NCBI RefSeq assembly: GCF_007858255.1
Contig: NZ_VFEU01000003.1
Coordinates: 248,001 to 312,000, forward strand
Source of the DNA: Pseudomonas rhodesiae
GTDB taxonomy: Bacteria; Pseudomonadota; Gammaproteobacteria; Pseudomonadales; Pseudomonadaceae
Direction: 5' to 3'
DNA: 64,000 nt
In this document: positions 27,958 through 36,644 of the stretch, in pieces
Layout: each line of letters begins with the position of its first letter
How positions within the stretch are numbered: position 1 is the first letter of the stretch
Translations under genes and position numbers: made by a program
The notes under the pieces: generated by a model
Seen by the model: the letters and a program-made list of their open reading frames with translations, nothing else
Database searches by the model: none
What the model was told of the DNA's origin: nothing

Positions 27958-28859
27958 TGCGGGCTCTCTGATGGATCAACGTTAGGAGTCGGATAGTTTG
28001 GAATTTCGCCCAGGCGCCGCAGGCCATTGAAATGTTGCGGGTCATCCAGATAGCGCAGCATCACGGTTTGCCAGGTTTTATCGGCAAAGGTCTGCACATG
28101 CCCGCCCCGGGTCAATTGCAAGACTCTGGGCGGCGGCGCCGCCTGATACAAGCGGATGCCATTGGCCACGGGCACGATCGGGTCATCGAGGCTGTGAAAC
28201 AACAGTTTCGGCACGCCACTCAACTGGGGCATGGCATTGATCGCACTGTCCGCGTCGGGCACGAGCCAGGATAAGGGCACTTGCAATAGCCATGTTAGCC
28301 AGGAGGTGCTCAGCGCGAATTGTCCTACGTCACGATAACTGGCCGGCACGCCGTCCAGCACCAGCGCCTTGAGCTGGGCCTGACGCTGCGGGTGCGCCGC
28401 CAGGTAATGCACGGCCAGCGCGCCGCCCAGGCTTTGGCCAAGCACAATCAGGGGCTGCCCCTGGGTTTCGGGGGCCTTGTCGAGCCAGCTGAAAGCCGCG
28501 TCCACGTCCTGATAAATCGCCGGCAATGAGGGCTTGCCTTCCGACAGCCCATAACCGCGATAGTCCAGCAGCAACACTTGGTACCCCTGCTCCGGCAACC
28601 ACCAACTGCCGCCCAGATGCCAGGCCAAATTGCCACCGTTGCCGTGCAGGTGCAGCACCGTGCCCTTGAGCGGCACGCCGGGTTTGGCCGGCAACCACCA
28701 AGCATGCAGCTTGACGCCATCGGCGGTGGTCAAGGTGACATCGCGGTAGTCCAAGTGTGCTTTTTGTGGCGTGAACGGCAGGCCGGGTTCGGGGTAGAAC
28801 AGCAGCGAGCTACAGCCGTTCAGTGTGAGGAGCAGGCACAGAATGCCGAGGATTCTCAT
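27954..28859 (-). CDS. Alpha/beta hydrolase lipoprotein
   Basis: 301 residues. The short signal peptide ends in lipobox LTLNGC (Cys16). The alpha/beta hydrolase fold shows the oxyanion region HLHGNGGN, nucleophile elbow GQSLGG, acid in SLDDPIVP and His in RGGHVQTF. It resembles the YfhR/BEM46 group of peptidase-like hydrolases; substrate unknown. The ATG at 28859 is the first Met of the signal peptide. It is coupled by ATGA to the gene at 27631-27957. Confidence 0.87.
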   Translation of the reverse strand: MRILGILCLLLTLNGCSSLLFYPEPGLPFTPQKAHLDYRDVTLTTADGVKLHAWWLPAKPGVPLKGTVLHLHGNGGNLAWHLGGSWWLPEQGYQVLLLDYRGYGLSEGKPSLPAIYQDVDAAFSWLDKAPETQGQPLIVLGQSLGGALAVHYLAAHPQRQAQLKALVLDGVPASYRDVGQFALSTSWLTWLLQVPLSWLVPDADSAINAMPQLSGVPKLLFHSLDDPIVPVANGIRLYQAAPPPRVLQLTRGGHVQTFADKTWQTVMLRYLDDPQHFNGLRRLGEIPNYPTPNVDPSESPQ

Positions 28860-28886
28860 CCGTTGAAGCCTCGCAAATAACAGCGT

Positions 28887-30164
28887 TTAAAGGATATTGG
28901 AGTAGTCAGCCTCGATCCGATCCAGGCTCAGATGGTTGAGGAAGTTGGAGAAGCACATCCACGCCGCCAGGGCGTTCATGTCACGGAATTGCTCGGGCAG
29001 GTACTTGGGCGGCACCACCAGGCCTTCGTCCACCAGTTGGCGCAGGGTACGCATGTCCTCCAGGGTGGTCTTGCCGCAGAACAGCAGCGGCACTTGTTCC
29101 AGCTTGCCTTTACGCACAGCCAACTGGATGTAGTTGTAGACCATGATAAAGCCCTTGAGGTAGGACAAATCCTTGGTGAACGGCAGACCGGTCGGCACCG
29201 AGCCACGGAATACGCGGCTGGCGTTGCCATAGCTTTCCGCCATCTCAAAGCCTTGCTCGCGGAAGAACTCAAATACCTGCAGGAAGTCGGCGCCCTCCTC
29301 CACCATATGGATGGCCCGCGTGCGGTTGGTCAATTTGCGCAGGCGGCTGGGGTAGGAGGCGAAGGTAATGATCTCCATCAGGATCGCCAGACCTTCCTGG
29401 GTCACGGTGGACGACGGCGGGCCCTTGGACAGGAAGGTGCAGATCGGCTGGTTCTGGCCGTTGAGGGTGGTGCCCACATGCACCAGGCCTTCATGCACTT
29501 CCAAGGCGCGCACATCGCGGTCGTTGAACATAGCGTCGGCGCGGATCTTGATGTAGTCGGCACCCGCCGCCGCGTCGGCGACGATACCGTCGGACTCGAA
29601 CACACGAATGGTTTCTTCGGCCTCGCCGAACACCTTGTTCAGGCGGGTTTGCAGCAGGGCCACGGCGTCCTTGGCGGTCAGGGTCTTGGCTTCGTCCTTG
29701 AGGTCGCCACGGCCGTCGATGTTGTTAAGGTAATCGGACAGCATCAGGCCCAGATCGGCCAGGGTCGGGTCGCCGGCGTGGAACGCATCGGAAGCGGCGC
29801 CGTATAGCTCTTGGGAGATCAGGCCGAAGTCCTCGGTGCCGCGGGCCTCCAGCATTCGCACCACCATGCGGTATTCCTTGCACATGCGGCGCATGATCTG
29901 CCCCACCGGGCTGAATTGGCCGAGCCGGCGGGTGATGTCACGCTCGATATTCTGGAATTCCAGCTTCACCGCGCTGGAATCGAACGACAGCGGCCGGTTC
30001 AGGTAATAGTCGCGATCCACGGCCGGCATGGCTTTGCCCTTGGCCTTGAGAAACCCTTGACGGATGTTCTCGTCCCATTTCACGGCGTCGAGGACGCGGA
30101 TCGGGGTTTGCGCCAGCACAATGCGATCGGACAAGGTGCGTATCGTCTGCTGGTAATCGTCCAC
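28887..30164 (-). CDS. Tyrosine/phenylalanine carboxypeptidase-domain (DUF1704, QEGLA motif) protein
   Basis: 425 residues. H224-E-G-L-V-H229 fits the HExxxH zinc motif of the DUF1704/TPCD family (related to the tubulin tyrosine carboxypeptidases MATCAP), and TQEGLAILMEI is the QEGLA motif that names the family 'flavohemoglobin expression-modulating'. It is likely a cytosolic metallopeptidase, but the bacterial substrate is unknown. The start is GTG (30164) with GAGGAAG six bases ahead. It follows the lipoprotein gene at 30186 by 21 bases. The glutathione-synthase-like partner often linked with this family is not next to it here. Confidence 0.85.
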   Translation of the reverse strand: MDDYQQTIRTLSDRIVLAQTPIRVLDAVKWDENIRQGFLKAKGKAMPAVDRDYYLNRPLSFDSSAVKLEFQNIERDITRRLGQFSPVGQIMRRMCKEYRMVVRMLEARGTEDFGLISQELYGAASDAFHAGDPTLADLGLMLSDYLNNIDGRGDLKDEAKTLTAKDAVALLQTRLNKVFGEAEETIRVFESDGIVADAAAGADYIKIRADAMFNDRDVRALEVHEGLVHVGTTLNGQNQPICTFLSKGPPSSTVTQEGLAILMEIITFASYPSRLRKLTNRTRAIHMVEEGADFLQVFEFFREQGFEMAESYGNASRVFRGSVPTGLPFTKDLSYLKGFIMVYNYIQLAVRKGKLEQVPLLFCGKTTLEDMRTLRQLVDEGLVVPPKYLPEQFRDMNALAAWMCFSNFLNHLSLDRIEADYSNIL

Positions 30165-30185
30165 CCGGTACTTCCTCTTTAAACG

Positions 30186-30734
30186 TTATCGACCCGCGCG
30201 CCGGTAGCGCACGGCTTCAACGAACACATCGGCATTGGCCGGATCATCCAGGTAGGCAAATACCTGGCTCATGGCGCTGTCGATCAGTACACCGGCGCCT
30301 TCGACGGTATCCACGGTGCTGCCATGCAGTACCTGTTGCCCGATAGCCTGGTGAATCTGCTCGAGATCGAGGTTATAGACCACCAATTCGTGCTTATCGT
30401 CGAACTCGAACCCCGCCAGGAAATAATGCCCTCCCCACCTGGCGGGCAATGGTGCCGACAGGTACCAGCGGCTGCCATGGCGCGAAACGGTAAACAGGTA
30501 CTCATCGCGCTGGGCCGGCGAGGCTTTAGGGTAGCTCACCGCTTTATAGCGGTGCTCACCGGCGCGGCTGATTTGCAGATTGAGCGGTTCGCCCCAAGCA
30601 TTCTTGCTGGTCCAATGGCCCAGCAGTTCATCCGGCGCCGCCTCATGGGCGGGCAACGGGTCCTTGAACGTTACCAGGCAACCACCGAGCAATAGGAACG
30701 ACAGGGCCAGTACCGCCAAACGCCAGGTTTTCAT
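30186..30734 (-). CDS. Hypothetical lipoprotein
   Basis: 182 residues. Lipobox LLLGGC (Cys19) after a good hydrophobic core. Mature domain has DELLGHWTSKNAWGEPLNLQIS, a beta-rich middle (RWYLSAPLPARWGGHYFLAGF) and a helical end. No named family recognised. It lies between the TetR gene (15 bases upstream) and the DUF1704 gene (21 bases downstream), so one transcript is likely. Confidence 0.82.
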   Translation of the reverse strand: MKTWRLAVLALSFLLLGGCLVTFKDPLPAHEAAPDELLGHWTSKNAWGEPLNLQISRAGEHRYKAVSYPKASPAQRDEYLFTVSRHGSRWYLSAPLPARWGGHYFLAGFEFDDKHELVVYNLDLEQIHQAIGQQVLHGSTVDTVEGAGVLIDSAMSQVFAYLDDPANADVFVEAVRYRRAGR

Positions 30735-30749
30735 TGGACTCCCCCGGTG

Positions 30750-31466
30750 TCAGACCGAGGCCAACACCAAATGCATGTAACGCTTGAGAATCTCAAGCAT
30801 CTCGTCAGCGGTCAAAGGCTCTGGGCCGCCCAGCAGGCCCTGATATTCCATCCGACCGATTATCGCCGTCAACACTTTGGCATCCTGTTGCGGCTCGCGG
30901 GAACCCAATACCTGGAAAAACTGCCCGGTGCCCTGCAGCAGAATCTGTTGATGGGACCGCACCAGTTCCGCCAGACGCGGGTTGAGCAAGGCTTCCTGAC
31001 GAAAGGCCTGTTCGGCCATCAAGTGCTCGCGGCGGTTGGTCAATTGACGCATCACGTAATCGGCGGTCAAGCGGGCGATGTCGTCCGCCAACTGCGAGCG
31101 CGACTGCGGGCTGCCATCGCCATAAGCGACCATTTCGCGCAGCAGGCCCTCGTTGCGCACCCACAATTTGCCCATGAACGCGGCGCTGCGTTCCACGTAT
31201 TGGGCGAAGGTGTCGGTGAGCAGGTCGTCGATATCCTTGAAGTAGTAGGTGGTCGCCGACAGCGGCACCCCCGCTTCGGCGGCCACCGCACGATGACGCA
31301 CAGCCCGCACACCATCGCGTACCACGATGCGCATGGCCGCATCCAAAATGTCTTGCCTGCGCTGCTCGCTGCCTTGGCGACTGGCCTTACGGCCCTGGTA
31401 CTGGACGCTTTCAGCCACGGCAGCAGCAATGCCGGCGGCGCCTTCTTGTGCGGTTACGCGGTTCAC
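30750..31466 (-). CDS. TetR-family transcriptional regulator
   Basis: 238 residues. The N-terminal 30 residues are a variable arm; the helix-turn-helix reads RRQDILDAAMRIVVRDGVRAVRHRAVAAEAGVPLSATTYYF. The C-terminal domain is helical with LTADYVMRQLTNRREHL. The start is GTG (31466) with AAGGA nine bases ahead; an ATG inside (residue 45 region) would remove half of the DNA-binding helix. Its target is unknown. The gene stands between lysS and the lipoprotein, and may control the downstream lipoprotein/DUF1704 genes. Confidence 0.87.
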   Translation of the reverse strand: MNRVTAQEGAAGIAAAVAESVQYQGRKASRQGSEQRRQDILDAAMRIVVRDGVRAVRHRAVAAEAGVPLSATTYYFKDIDDLLTDTFAQYVERSAAFMGKLWVRNEGLLREMVAYGDGSPQSRSQLADDIARLTADYVMRQLTNRREHLMAEQAFRQEALLNPRLAELVRSHQQILLQGTGQFFQVLGSREPQQDAKVLTAIIGRMEYQGLLGGPEPLTADEMLEILKRYMHLVLASV

Positions 31467-31530
31467 GACTCACATCCTTGAACAGATCAAAACCTGGCGC
31501 TGTTTGCTTGACGCTTATAGACGCCACATA

Positions 31531-31557
31531 AAAAAGCCGCCTTATAAAAGGCGGCTC
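31531..31557 (-). terminator. Terminator of lysS
   Basis: GCCGCCTT, loop, AAGGCGGC with a six-T run on the minus strand, 16 bases after the lysS stop. Confidence 0.9.
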
Positions 31558-31572
31558 TGGATTTCGCTACGG

Positions 31573-33075
31573 TTACGCTTGTGGCCGCATGTGCGGGAAC
31601 AGGATCACATCGCGGATCGACGGCGAGTTGGTCAACAACATCACCAGGCGGTCGATGCCGATGCCTTCACCGGCGGTCGGCGGCATGCCGTATTCCAGGG
31701 CGCGGACAAAGTCGGCGTCGTAGTGCATGGCTTCGTCGTCACCGGCGTCTTTGTCGGCCACCTGGGCCATAAAGCGCTCGGCCTGGTCTTCCGCGTCGTT
31801 CAACTCGGAGTAGGCGTTGGCGATTTCGCGGCCGCCGATAAACAACTCGAAACGGTCGGTGACGTTCGGGTTGTCGTCGTTGCGACGGGCCAACGGCGAC
31901 ACTTCGAACGGGTACTGGGTAATGAAGTGCGGCTGTTCCAGCTTGTGCTCCACCAGCTCTTCGAAAATCATCACCTGCAGTTTGCCCAGGCCTTCGAAGC
32001 CCAGCACCTTGGCGCCGGCTTTCTTGGCGATGGCGCGAGCCTTGTCGATGTCGTTGAGGTCATCGGCGCTCAGCTCGGGGTTGTATTTGAGGATCGAATC
32101 GAACACCGACAGGCGTACGAACGGCTCGCCGAAGTGGAACACCTTGTCGCCGTACGGCACGTCGGTGCTGCCCAGGACCAACTGCGCCAGCTCGCGGAAC
32201 AGTTCTTCGGTCAGGTCCATGTTGTCTTCGTAGTCGGCGTAAGCCTGGTAGAACTCCAACATGGTGAATTCTGGGTTGTGACGGGTGGAGACGCCTTCGT
32301 TGCGGAAGTTGCGGTTGATCTCGAAGACCTTCTCGAAACCACCGACCACCAGACGCTTGAGGTACAGCTCAGGCGCGATACGCAGGAACATTTCCATGTC
32401 CAGCGCGTTGTGGTGGGTTTCGAACGGCTTGGCTGCGGCACCGCCGGGAATGGTTTGCAGCATCGGCGTTTCCACTTCCAGAAAGTCACGCTGCATCAGG
32501 AAGCTGCGGATGTGGGCGATGATCTGCGAGCGGACGCGGAAGGTGTGGCGCACGTCTTCGTTGACGATCAGGTCGACATAGCGCTGGCGATAGCGTTGCT
32601 CGGTGTCGGTCAGGCCGTGGTGCTTGTCCGGCAGCGGGCGCAAGGACTTGGTCAGCAGGCGCACGTTGGTCATTTCCACGTACAGGTCGCCCTTGCCGGA
32701 ACGGGCCAGGGTGCCTTCGGCGGCGATGATGTCGCCCATGTCCCAGGTTTTCACCGAGGCCAGGGTTTCTTCGGACAGGGTCTTGCGGTTGACGTAGACC
32801 TGGATACGCCCGGTCATGTCCTGGATCACCATGAACGAGCCACGGTTGAGCATGATGCGACCTGCCACCTTGACCGGGATCGCCGCTTCCGCCAGCTCTT
32901 CCTTGGTCTTGTCCGCGTACTGTTTCTGCAAGGCATCGCAGTAGTTGTCGCGGCGGAAGTCGTTGGGGAAGGCGTTGCCCTTGGCGCGCTCGGCAGCAAG
33001 CTTTTCCTTGCGCAGGGCGATCAGGGAGTTTTCTTCCTGTTGCAGGGCTTGCGGGTCGAGTTGTTGGTCGCTCAT
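31573..33075 (-). CDS. lysS: Lysyl-tRNA synthetase (class II)
   Basis: 500 residues. An N-terminal OB-fold anticodon-binding domain is followed by the class II catalytic core with motif 2 ([17 protein letters not shown]) and motif 3 ([15 protein letters not shown]). It charges tRNA-Lys in the cytoplasm. The start at 33075 ([17 protein letters not shown]) is chosen because the frame above it to 33150 runs through a REP sequence. prfB precedes it in the same direction, as in E. coli and other Pseudomonas. Confidence 0.97.
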   Translation of the reverse strand: MSDQQLDPQALQQEENSLIALRKEKLAAERAKGNAFPNDFRRDNYCDALQKQYADKTKEELAEAAIPVKVAGRIMLNRGSFMVIQDMTGRIQVYVNRKTLSEETLASVKTWDMGDIIAAEGTLARSGKGDLYVEMTNVRLLTKSLRPLPDKHHGLTDTEQRYRQRYVDLIVNEDVRHTFRVRSQIIAHIRSFLMQRDFLEVETPMLQTIPGGAAAKPFETHHNALDMEMFLRIAPELYLKRLVVGGFEKVFEINRNFRNEGVSTRHNPEFTMLEFYQAYADYEDNMDLTEELFRELAQLVLGSTDVPYGDKVFHFGEPFVRLSVFDSILKYNPELSADDLNDIDKARAIAKKAGAKVLGFEGLGKLQVMIFEELVEHKLEQPHFITQYPFEVSPLARRNDDNPNVTDRFELFIGGREIANAYSELNDAEDQAERFMAQVADKDAGDDEAMHYDADFVRALEYGMPPTAGEGIGIDRLVMLLTNSPSIRDVILFPHMRPQA

Positions 33076-33126
33076 GTCTTTAAATTTTCCATCACAGGTT
33101 CGTTGCCCCCAGGCCTTCGGCCTGGG

Positions 33127-33150
33127 GATCGCGGGCAAGCCCGCTCCCAC
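33127..33150. repeat. REP element between prfB and lysS
   Basis: GATCGCGGGCAAGCCCGCTCCCAC, the common Pseudomonas REP with an internal GCGGGC/GCCCGC palindrome. It differs from the SBW25-type REPINs at 43-54 kb. It lies within the prfB-lysS spacer. Confidence 0.8.
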
Positions 33151-33158
33151 ACAGGGTA

Positions 33159-34254
33159 TTACAGGCCGGACTTCAGGCTGGCTTCCAGGTACTCGTCGAT
33201 ATCGCCGTCGAGCACCTTGTCGCAGTCGCTGCGTTCGATGTTAGTGCGCAGATCCTTGATACGCGACGCGTCGAGCACATAGGAGCGGATCTGGTGACCC
33301 CAGCCGATATCCGACTTGGTGTCTTCCAGCGCCTGGGAAGCGGCGTTGCGCTTCTGCATCTCCTGCTCGTACAACTTGGCCCGCAGCATTTTCATGGCGG
33401 TGTCCTTGTTGGCGTGCTGGGAGCGTTCGTTCTGGCAGCTCACCACGGTGTTGGTCGGTACGTGGGTAATCCGCACGGCCGAGTCGGTGGTGTTGACGTG
33501 CTGACCGCCGGCACCGGAGGAACGATAGGTATCGATCCGCAGGTCCGCTGGGTTGATCTCGATTTCCACTTTGTCATCGATCTCAGGCGAGACGAACACC
33601 GCGCAGAACGAAGTGTGGCGACGGTTGCCGGAGTCGAATGGGCTCTTGCGCACCAGACGGTGCACGCCGATCTCGGTACGCAGCCAGCCAAAGGCGTATT
33701 CGCCCTTGATATGCACGGTAGCACCCTTGATACCGGCGACTTCACCGGCGGACAGTTCCATGATGGTCGCGTCGAAACCGCGCTTGTCGGCCCAGCGCAG
33801 GTACATGCGCAGCAGGATGTTGGCCCAGTCCTGGGCCTCGGTGCCGCCGGAACCGGCCTGGATGTCCAGGTAGGCGTTGTTCGGGTCCATTTCGTGGCTG
33901 AACATGCGGCGGAATTCAAGCTTGGCGAGGTTTTCCTCGAGACGGGCCAGCTCGGCGACCACATCGCCCACTGCGCCTTCGTCGTTTTCTTCGACGGCCA
34001 TGTCCAGCAGGTCACGGCAATCGGCCAGGCCGGTGTTCAGTTCGTCGAGGGTGTCGACGATCTGCGCCAGCGCAGCGCGCTCGCGCCCCAGTTCCTGGGC
34101 GTATTCAGGTTTGTTCCAGACACTCGGATCTTCAAGCTCGCGGTTGACCTCGGTCAGACGCTCATGCTTTTGATCGTAGTCAAAGATACCCCCGAATAGT
34201 TTCGGAGCGCTCGGACAGGTCCTTGATGGTGTTAAGGATCGGGTTGATTTCCAT
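33159..34254 (-). CDS. prfB: Peptide chain release factor 2 (programmed +1 frameshift)
   Basis: 364 residues after frameshifting. The zero frame starts at ATG 34254 ([13 protein letters not shown]) and reaches CTT TGA at 34185-34180. A G-run (CGGGGGTATC) acts as internal Shine-Dalgarno, and skipping T34182 continues as D-Y-D-Q-K. The coding parts are 34254-34183 and 34181-33159. The SPF tripeptide (RKSPFDSGN) reads UGA/UAA, and GGQ in [12 protein letters not shown] triggers peptide release. Low RF2 favours frameshifting, giving feedback control. Upstream of lysS. Confidence 0.97.
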
Positions 34255-34580
34255 GGCGGGCAGCACTCGTTGGCGAACTTTTGAAAGCCGGCGAGTATAA
34301 CGGCAAACAGCTGGAAACGGCAGCCCGCTGAGCCGAAAAGGCGGTTTCAAACCCTATGAAAACCCGCCGTGGGAGGGGAGTTGCCGTGGTGAGCGGGCTT
34401 GTCGAATCGTCGCACCGCCCGTGCTGGGCTGCGAAGCAGCCCCACTCCAAGCGATGTGGTTTTAGCTGACACACCGAGGTGCCTGGGTTTGGGGCCGCTT
34501 CGCAGCCCGGCGCAGGGCAAGTCTGCTCACCAAAGAGTTAGGAGTCTGCCTTTGAAACTTGTGTTGAGCGCAGCTTCAGG
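34255..34580. repeat. Intergenic region with degenerate REP-like inverted repeats
   Basis: No gene is seen between prfB and the end of wspR. The segment holds REP remnants: TGGGAGGGGAGTTGCC (34370-34386), TGCGAAGCAGCCCCA (34430-34445), and GGGGCCGCTTCGCAGCC (34491-34507), the last two roughly inverted copies of each other. They are not intact REPINs. The prfB promoter should lie within the first 60 bases. Confidence 0.55.
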
Positions 34581-35582
34581 TCACTCGATACCGACCTGAT
34601 TGCGCCCATTGTGCTTGGCTGTATACAGCCCCTTGTCCGCCGCCATGATCACCTGGCGGCAACTGGAGCCCTGCTGCGGGACCATGGTCGACAGGCCGAT
34701 GCTGACGGTCAGGCACGAACCTTCGGTCGGGGCATTGTGGGGGATGTTCAGCGCGGCGACGGCCATGCGCAGTTTTTCCGCCACCAGGCGCGCGCCACCC
34801 GGCGAGGTGTTGGGCAGCACCAGAGCGAACTCCTCGCCGCCGTAGCGCGCCGGCAGGTCCGACGGGCGGCTGCTGGCGTCACGGATGGTGTCGGCGACCT
34901 TACGCAGGGCTTCGTCGCCTTCGACGTGGCCGAAGCTGTCGTTATAGGTCTTGAAGAAGTCCACGTCGATCATCAGCAATGACAGCTGGGTCTGGTCACG
35001 CATGGCGCGGCGCCATTCCAGCTCCAGGTATTCGTCGAAGTGGCGACGGTTGGACAGCCCAGTCAGGCCATCGGAGTTCATCAACCGTTGCAGCACCAGG
35101 TTGGTGTCCAGCAACTGCTGCTGGCTGACCCGCAGCGCACGGTACGCCGCATCGCGCTGCAACAGGGTCATATAGGAACGTGAGTGATAGCGGATGCGCG
35201 CCACCAGTTCGATGTTGTCCGGCAGCTTGACCAGGTAATCGTTGGCGCCGGCTGCAAATGCCGCGCTCTTGATCAGCGGGTCTTCCTTGGTGGAAAGCAC
35301 GATGATCGGGATGTTCGCCGTGGCCGGGTGGTTGCGGTACTCGCGCACCAGGGTCAGGCCGTCGAGGCCGGGCATCACCAGGTCCTGCAGGATCACCGTC
35401 GGTTTGATGCGGATGGCCTGGGCAATGGCCTGGTGCGGGTCGGCGCAGAAATGGAAGTCGATGTTTTCTTCATGGGCCAGGCCACGCCGCACGGCTTCGC
35501 CGATCATGGCCTGGTCGTCGACCAGCAACACCATGGCGGCGTTTTCGTCGGTCTTGATGTCGTCGATCTGTAAATCATTCAT
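34581..35582 (-). CDS. wspR: Response regulator diguanylate cyclase WspR
   Basis: 333 residues. An N-terminal receiver domain with phospho-acceptor D67 ([10 protein letters not shown]) is joined by a coiled coil (about 140-165) to a GGDEF domain with active GGEEF at 248-252. The c-di-GMP inhibitory site R239-P-S-D242 lies five residues upstream. It makes c-di-GMP on phosphorylation by WspE, driving cellulose or exopolysaccharide production, the wrinkly-spreader output of SBW25. Last gene of the wsp operon, 51 bases after wspF. All key residues are intact. Confidence 0.96.
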   Translation of the reverse strand: MNDLQIDDIKTDENAAMVLLVDDQAMIGEAVRRGLAHEENIDFHFCADPHQAIAQAIRIKPTVILQDLVMPGLDGLTLVREYRNHPATANIPIIVLSTKEDPLIKSAAFAAGANDYLVKLPDNIELVARIRYHSRSYMTLLQRDAAYRALRVSQQQLLDTNLVLQRLMNSDGLTGLSNRRHFDEYLELEWRRAMRDQTQLSLLMIDVDFFKTYNDSFGHVEGDEALRKVADTIRDASSRPSDLPARYGGEEFALVLPNTSPGGARLVAEKLRMAVAALNIPHNAPTEGSCLTVSIGLSTMVPQQGSSCRQVIMAADKGLYTAKHNGRNQVGIE

Positions 35583-35633
35583 CTGCAGTCACCTGAATTA
35601 CCACCTGCAAGCCAGCACCGCGCAAGGTCTTGC

Positions 35634-36644
35634 TCATTGTGCAAAGACCTCCAGCAGTCGAGGCGCAATTCTATCCAGTGGGCGAATTTCAACAGCGGCA
35701 TCGATTGCCGCCGCCGCTTTGGGCATGCCATACACCGCCGAGCTTTGTTGATCCTGGGCGATGGTCAAATAACCTTGTTCACGCAGCAGTTTGAGACCCT
35801 GGGCCCCGTCGCGGCCCATGCCGGTCAGCAATACGCCGACGGCATCGCCATTCCAGTGGCTGGCGACGCTCTCGAAAAACACGTCGATCGACGGGCGATA
35901 GATCTCGTTTACCGGCTCTGCGGTGTAGGCCAGCGTACCGTTCTTCAATAAACGAATGTGATGGTTGGTCCCGGCCAGCAATACCAACCCGCTCTGGGGC
36001 GGCTCACCTTCACGGGCCAGGCGCACCGGCAGGCTGGACGCGCTGCTGAGCCACTCGGCCATGCCGGCGGCGAACACCTGGTCGACGTGCTGCACCAGCA
36101 CAATGGCGGCGGGAAAGTCGCGGGGCAGGCCTTTGAGCAGGGTTTCCAGGGCCGCCGGGCCGCCGGCCGAAGAGCCGATGGCCACCAGCCGCTGGCGTTT
36201 GCCCTCGTGGCGCGGCGGCGCGGTTTCCGCGCGCACACGGCTGCCGCGCTGGCCGATCAACCAACCGATGTTGAGGATCTTGCGCAGCAACGGTGCCGCC
36301 GCATCCTGGGGGTTGCCCACGCCCAAAGCTGGCGTGTCCACCACGTCGAGGGCGCCATGGCCCATGGCTTCGAACACGCGGCTCACATTGGCTTGGCGGT
36401 CGACGGTCACGATCAGAATCGCGCACGGGGTCTCGGCCATGATCTGGCGCGTGGCCTCCACACCGTCCATTACCGGCATGATCAGGTCCATAAGGATCAG
36501 GTCAGGGGTCAGTTCGGCGCAGCGCTGCACCGCTTCCAGGCCATTGCTGGCCACCCACACCACTTGATGCGCCGGCTCTAGACTCAACGCTCGGCGCAAC
36601 GCCTCGATGGCCAGCGGCATGTCATTGACGATGGCGATCTTCAT
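35634..36644 (-). CDS. wspF: Chemoreceptor methylesterase WspF (CheB-like)
   Basis: 336 residues. Receiver domain with D53 (LMDLIMPVMDG), linker, then CheB catalytic domain with S159 (IGSSAGG), H186 (LVQHVDQ) and Asp in GMGRDG. It removes methyl groups from WspA and so damps WspR activity; loss of function gives wrinkly colonies in SBW25. No inactivating lesion is seen. It overlaps wspE by four bases (ATGA). Confidence 0.96.
   Translation of the reverse strand: MKIAIVNDMPLAIEALRRALSLEPAHQVVWVASNGLEAVQRCAELTPDLILMDLIMPVMDGVEATRQIMAETPCAILIVTVDRQANVSRVFEAMGHGALDVVDTPALGVGNPQDAAAPLLRKILNIGWLIGQRGSRVRAETAPPRHEGKRQRLVAIGSSAGGPAALETLLKGLPRDFPAAIVLVQHVDQVFAAGMAEWLSSASSLPVRLAREGEPPQSGLVLLAGTNHHIRLLKNGTLAYTAEPVNEIYRPSIDVFFESVASHWNGDAVGVLLTGMGRDGAQGLKLLREQGYLTIAQDQQSSAVYGMPKAAAAIDAAVEIRPLDRIAPRLLEVFAQ

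Noticed and set aside
31327..33282. 651-residue plus-strand frame opposite lysS
   Set aside because: It covers lysS in antisense, with composition typical of mirror frames of high-GC genes; no domain recognised.
34001..34001. prfB start at the downstream methionine (34001)
   Set aside because: The N-terminal RF2 sequence and the CTT TGA C frameshift site upstream are both present, so the real start is at 34254.
33294..34199. 301-residue plus-strand frame opposite prfB
   Set aside because: Antisense shadow of RF2.
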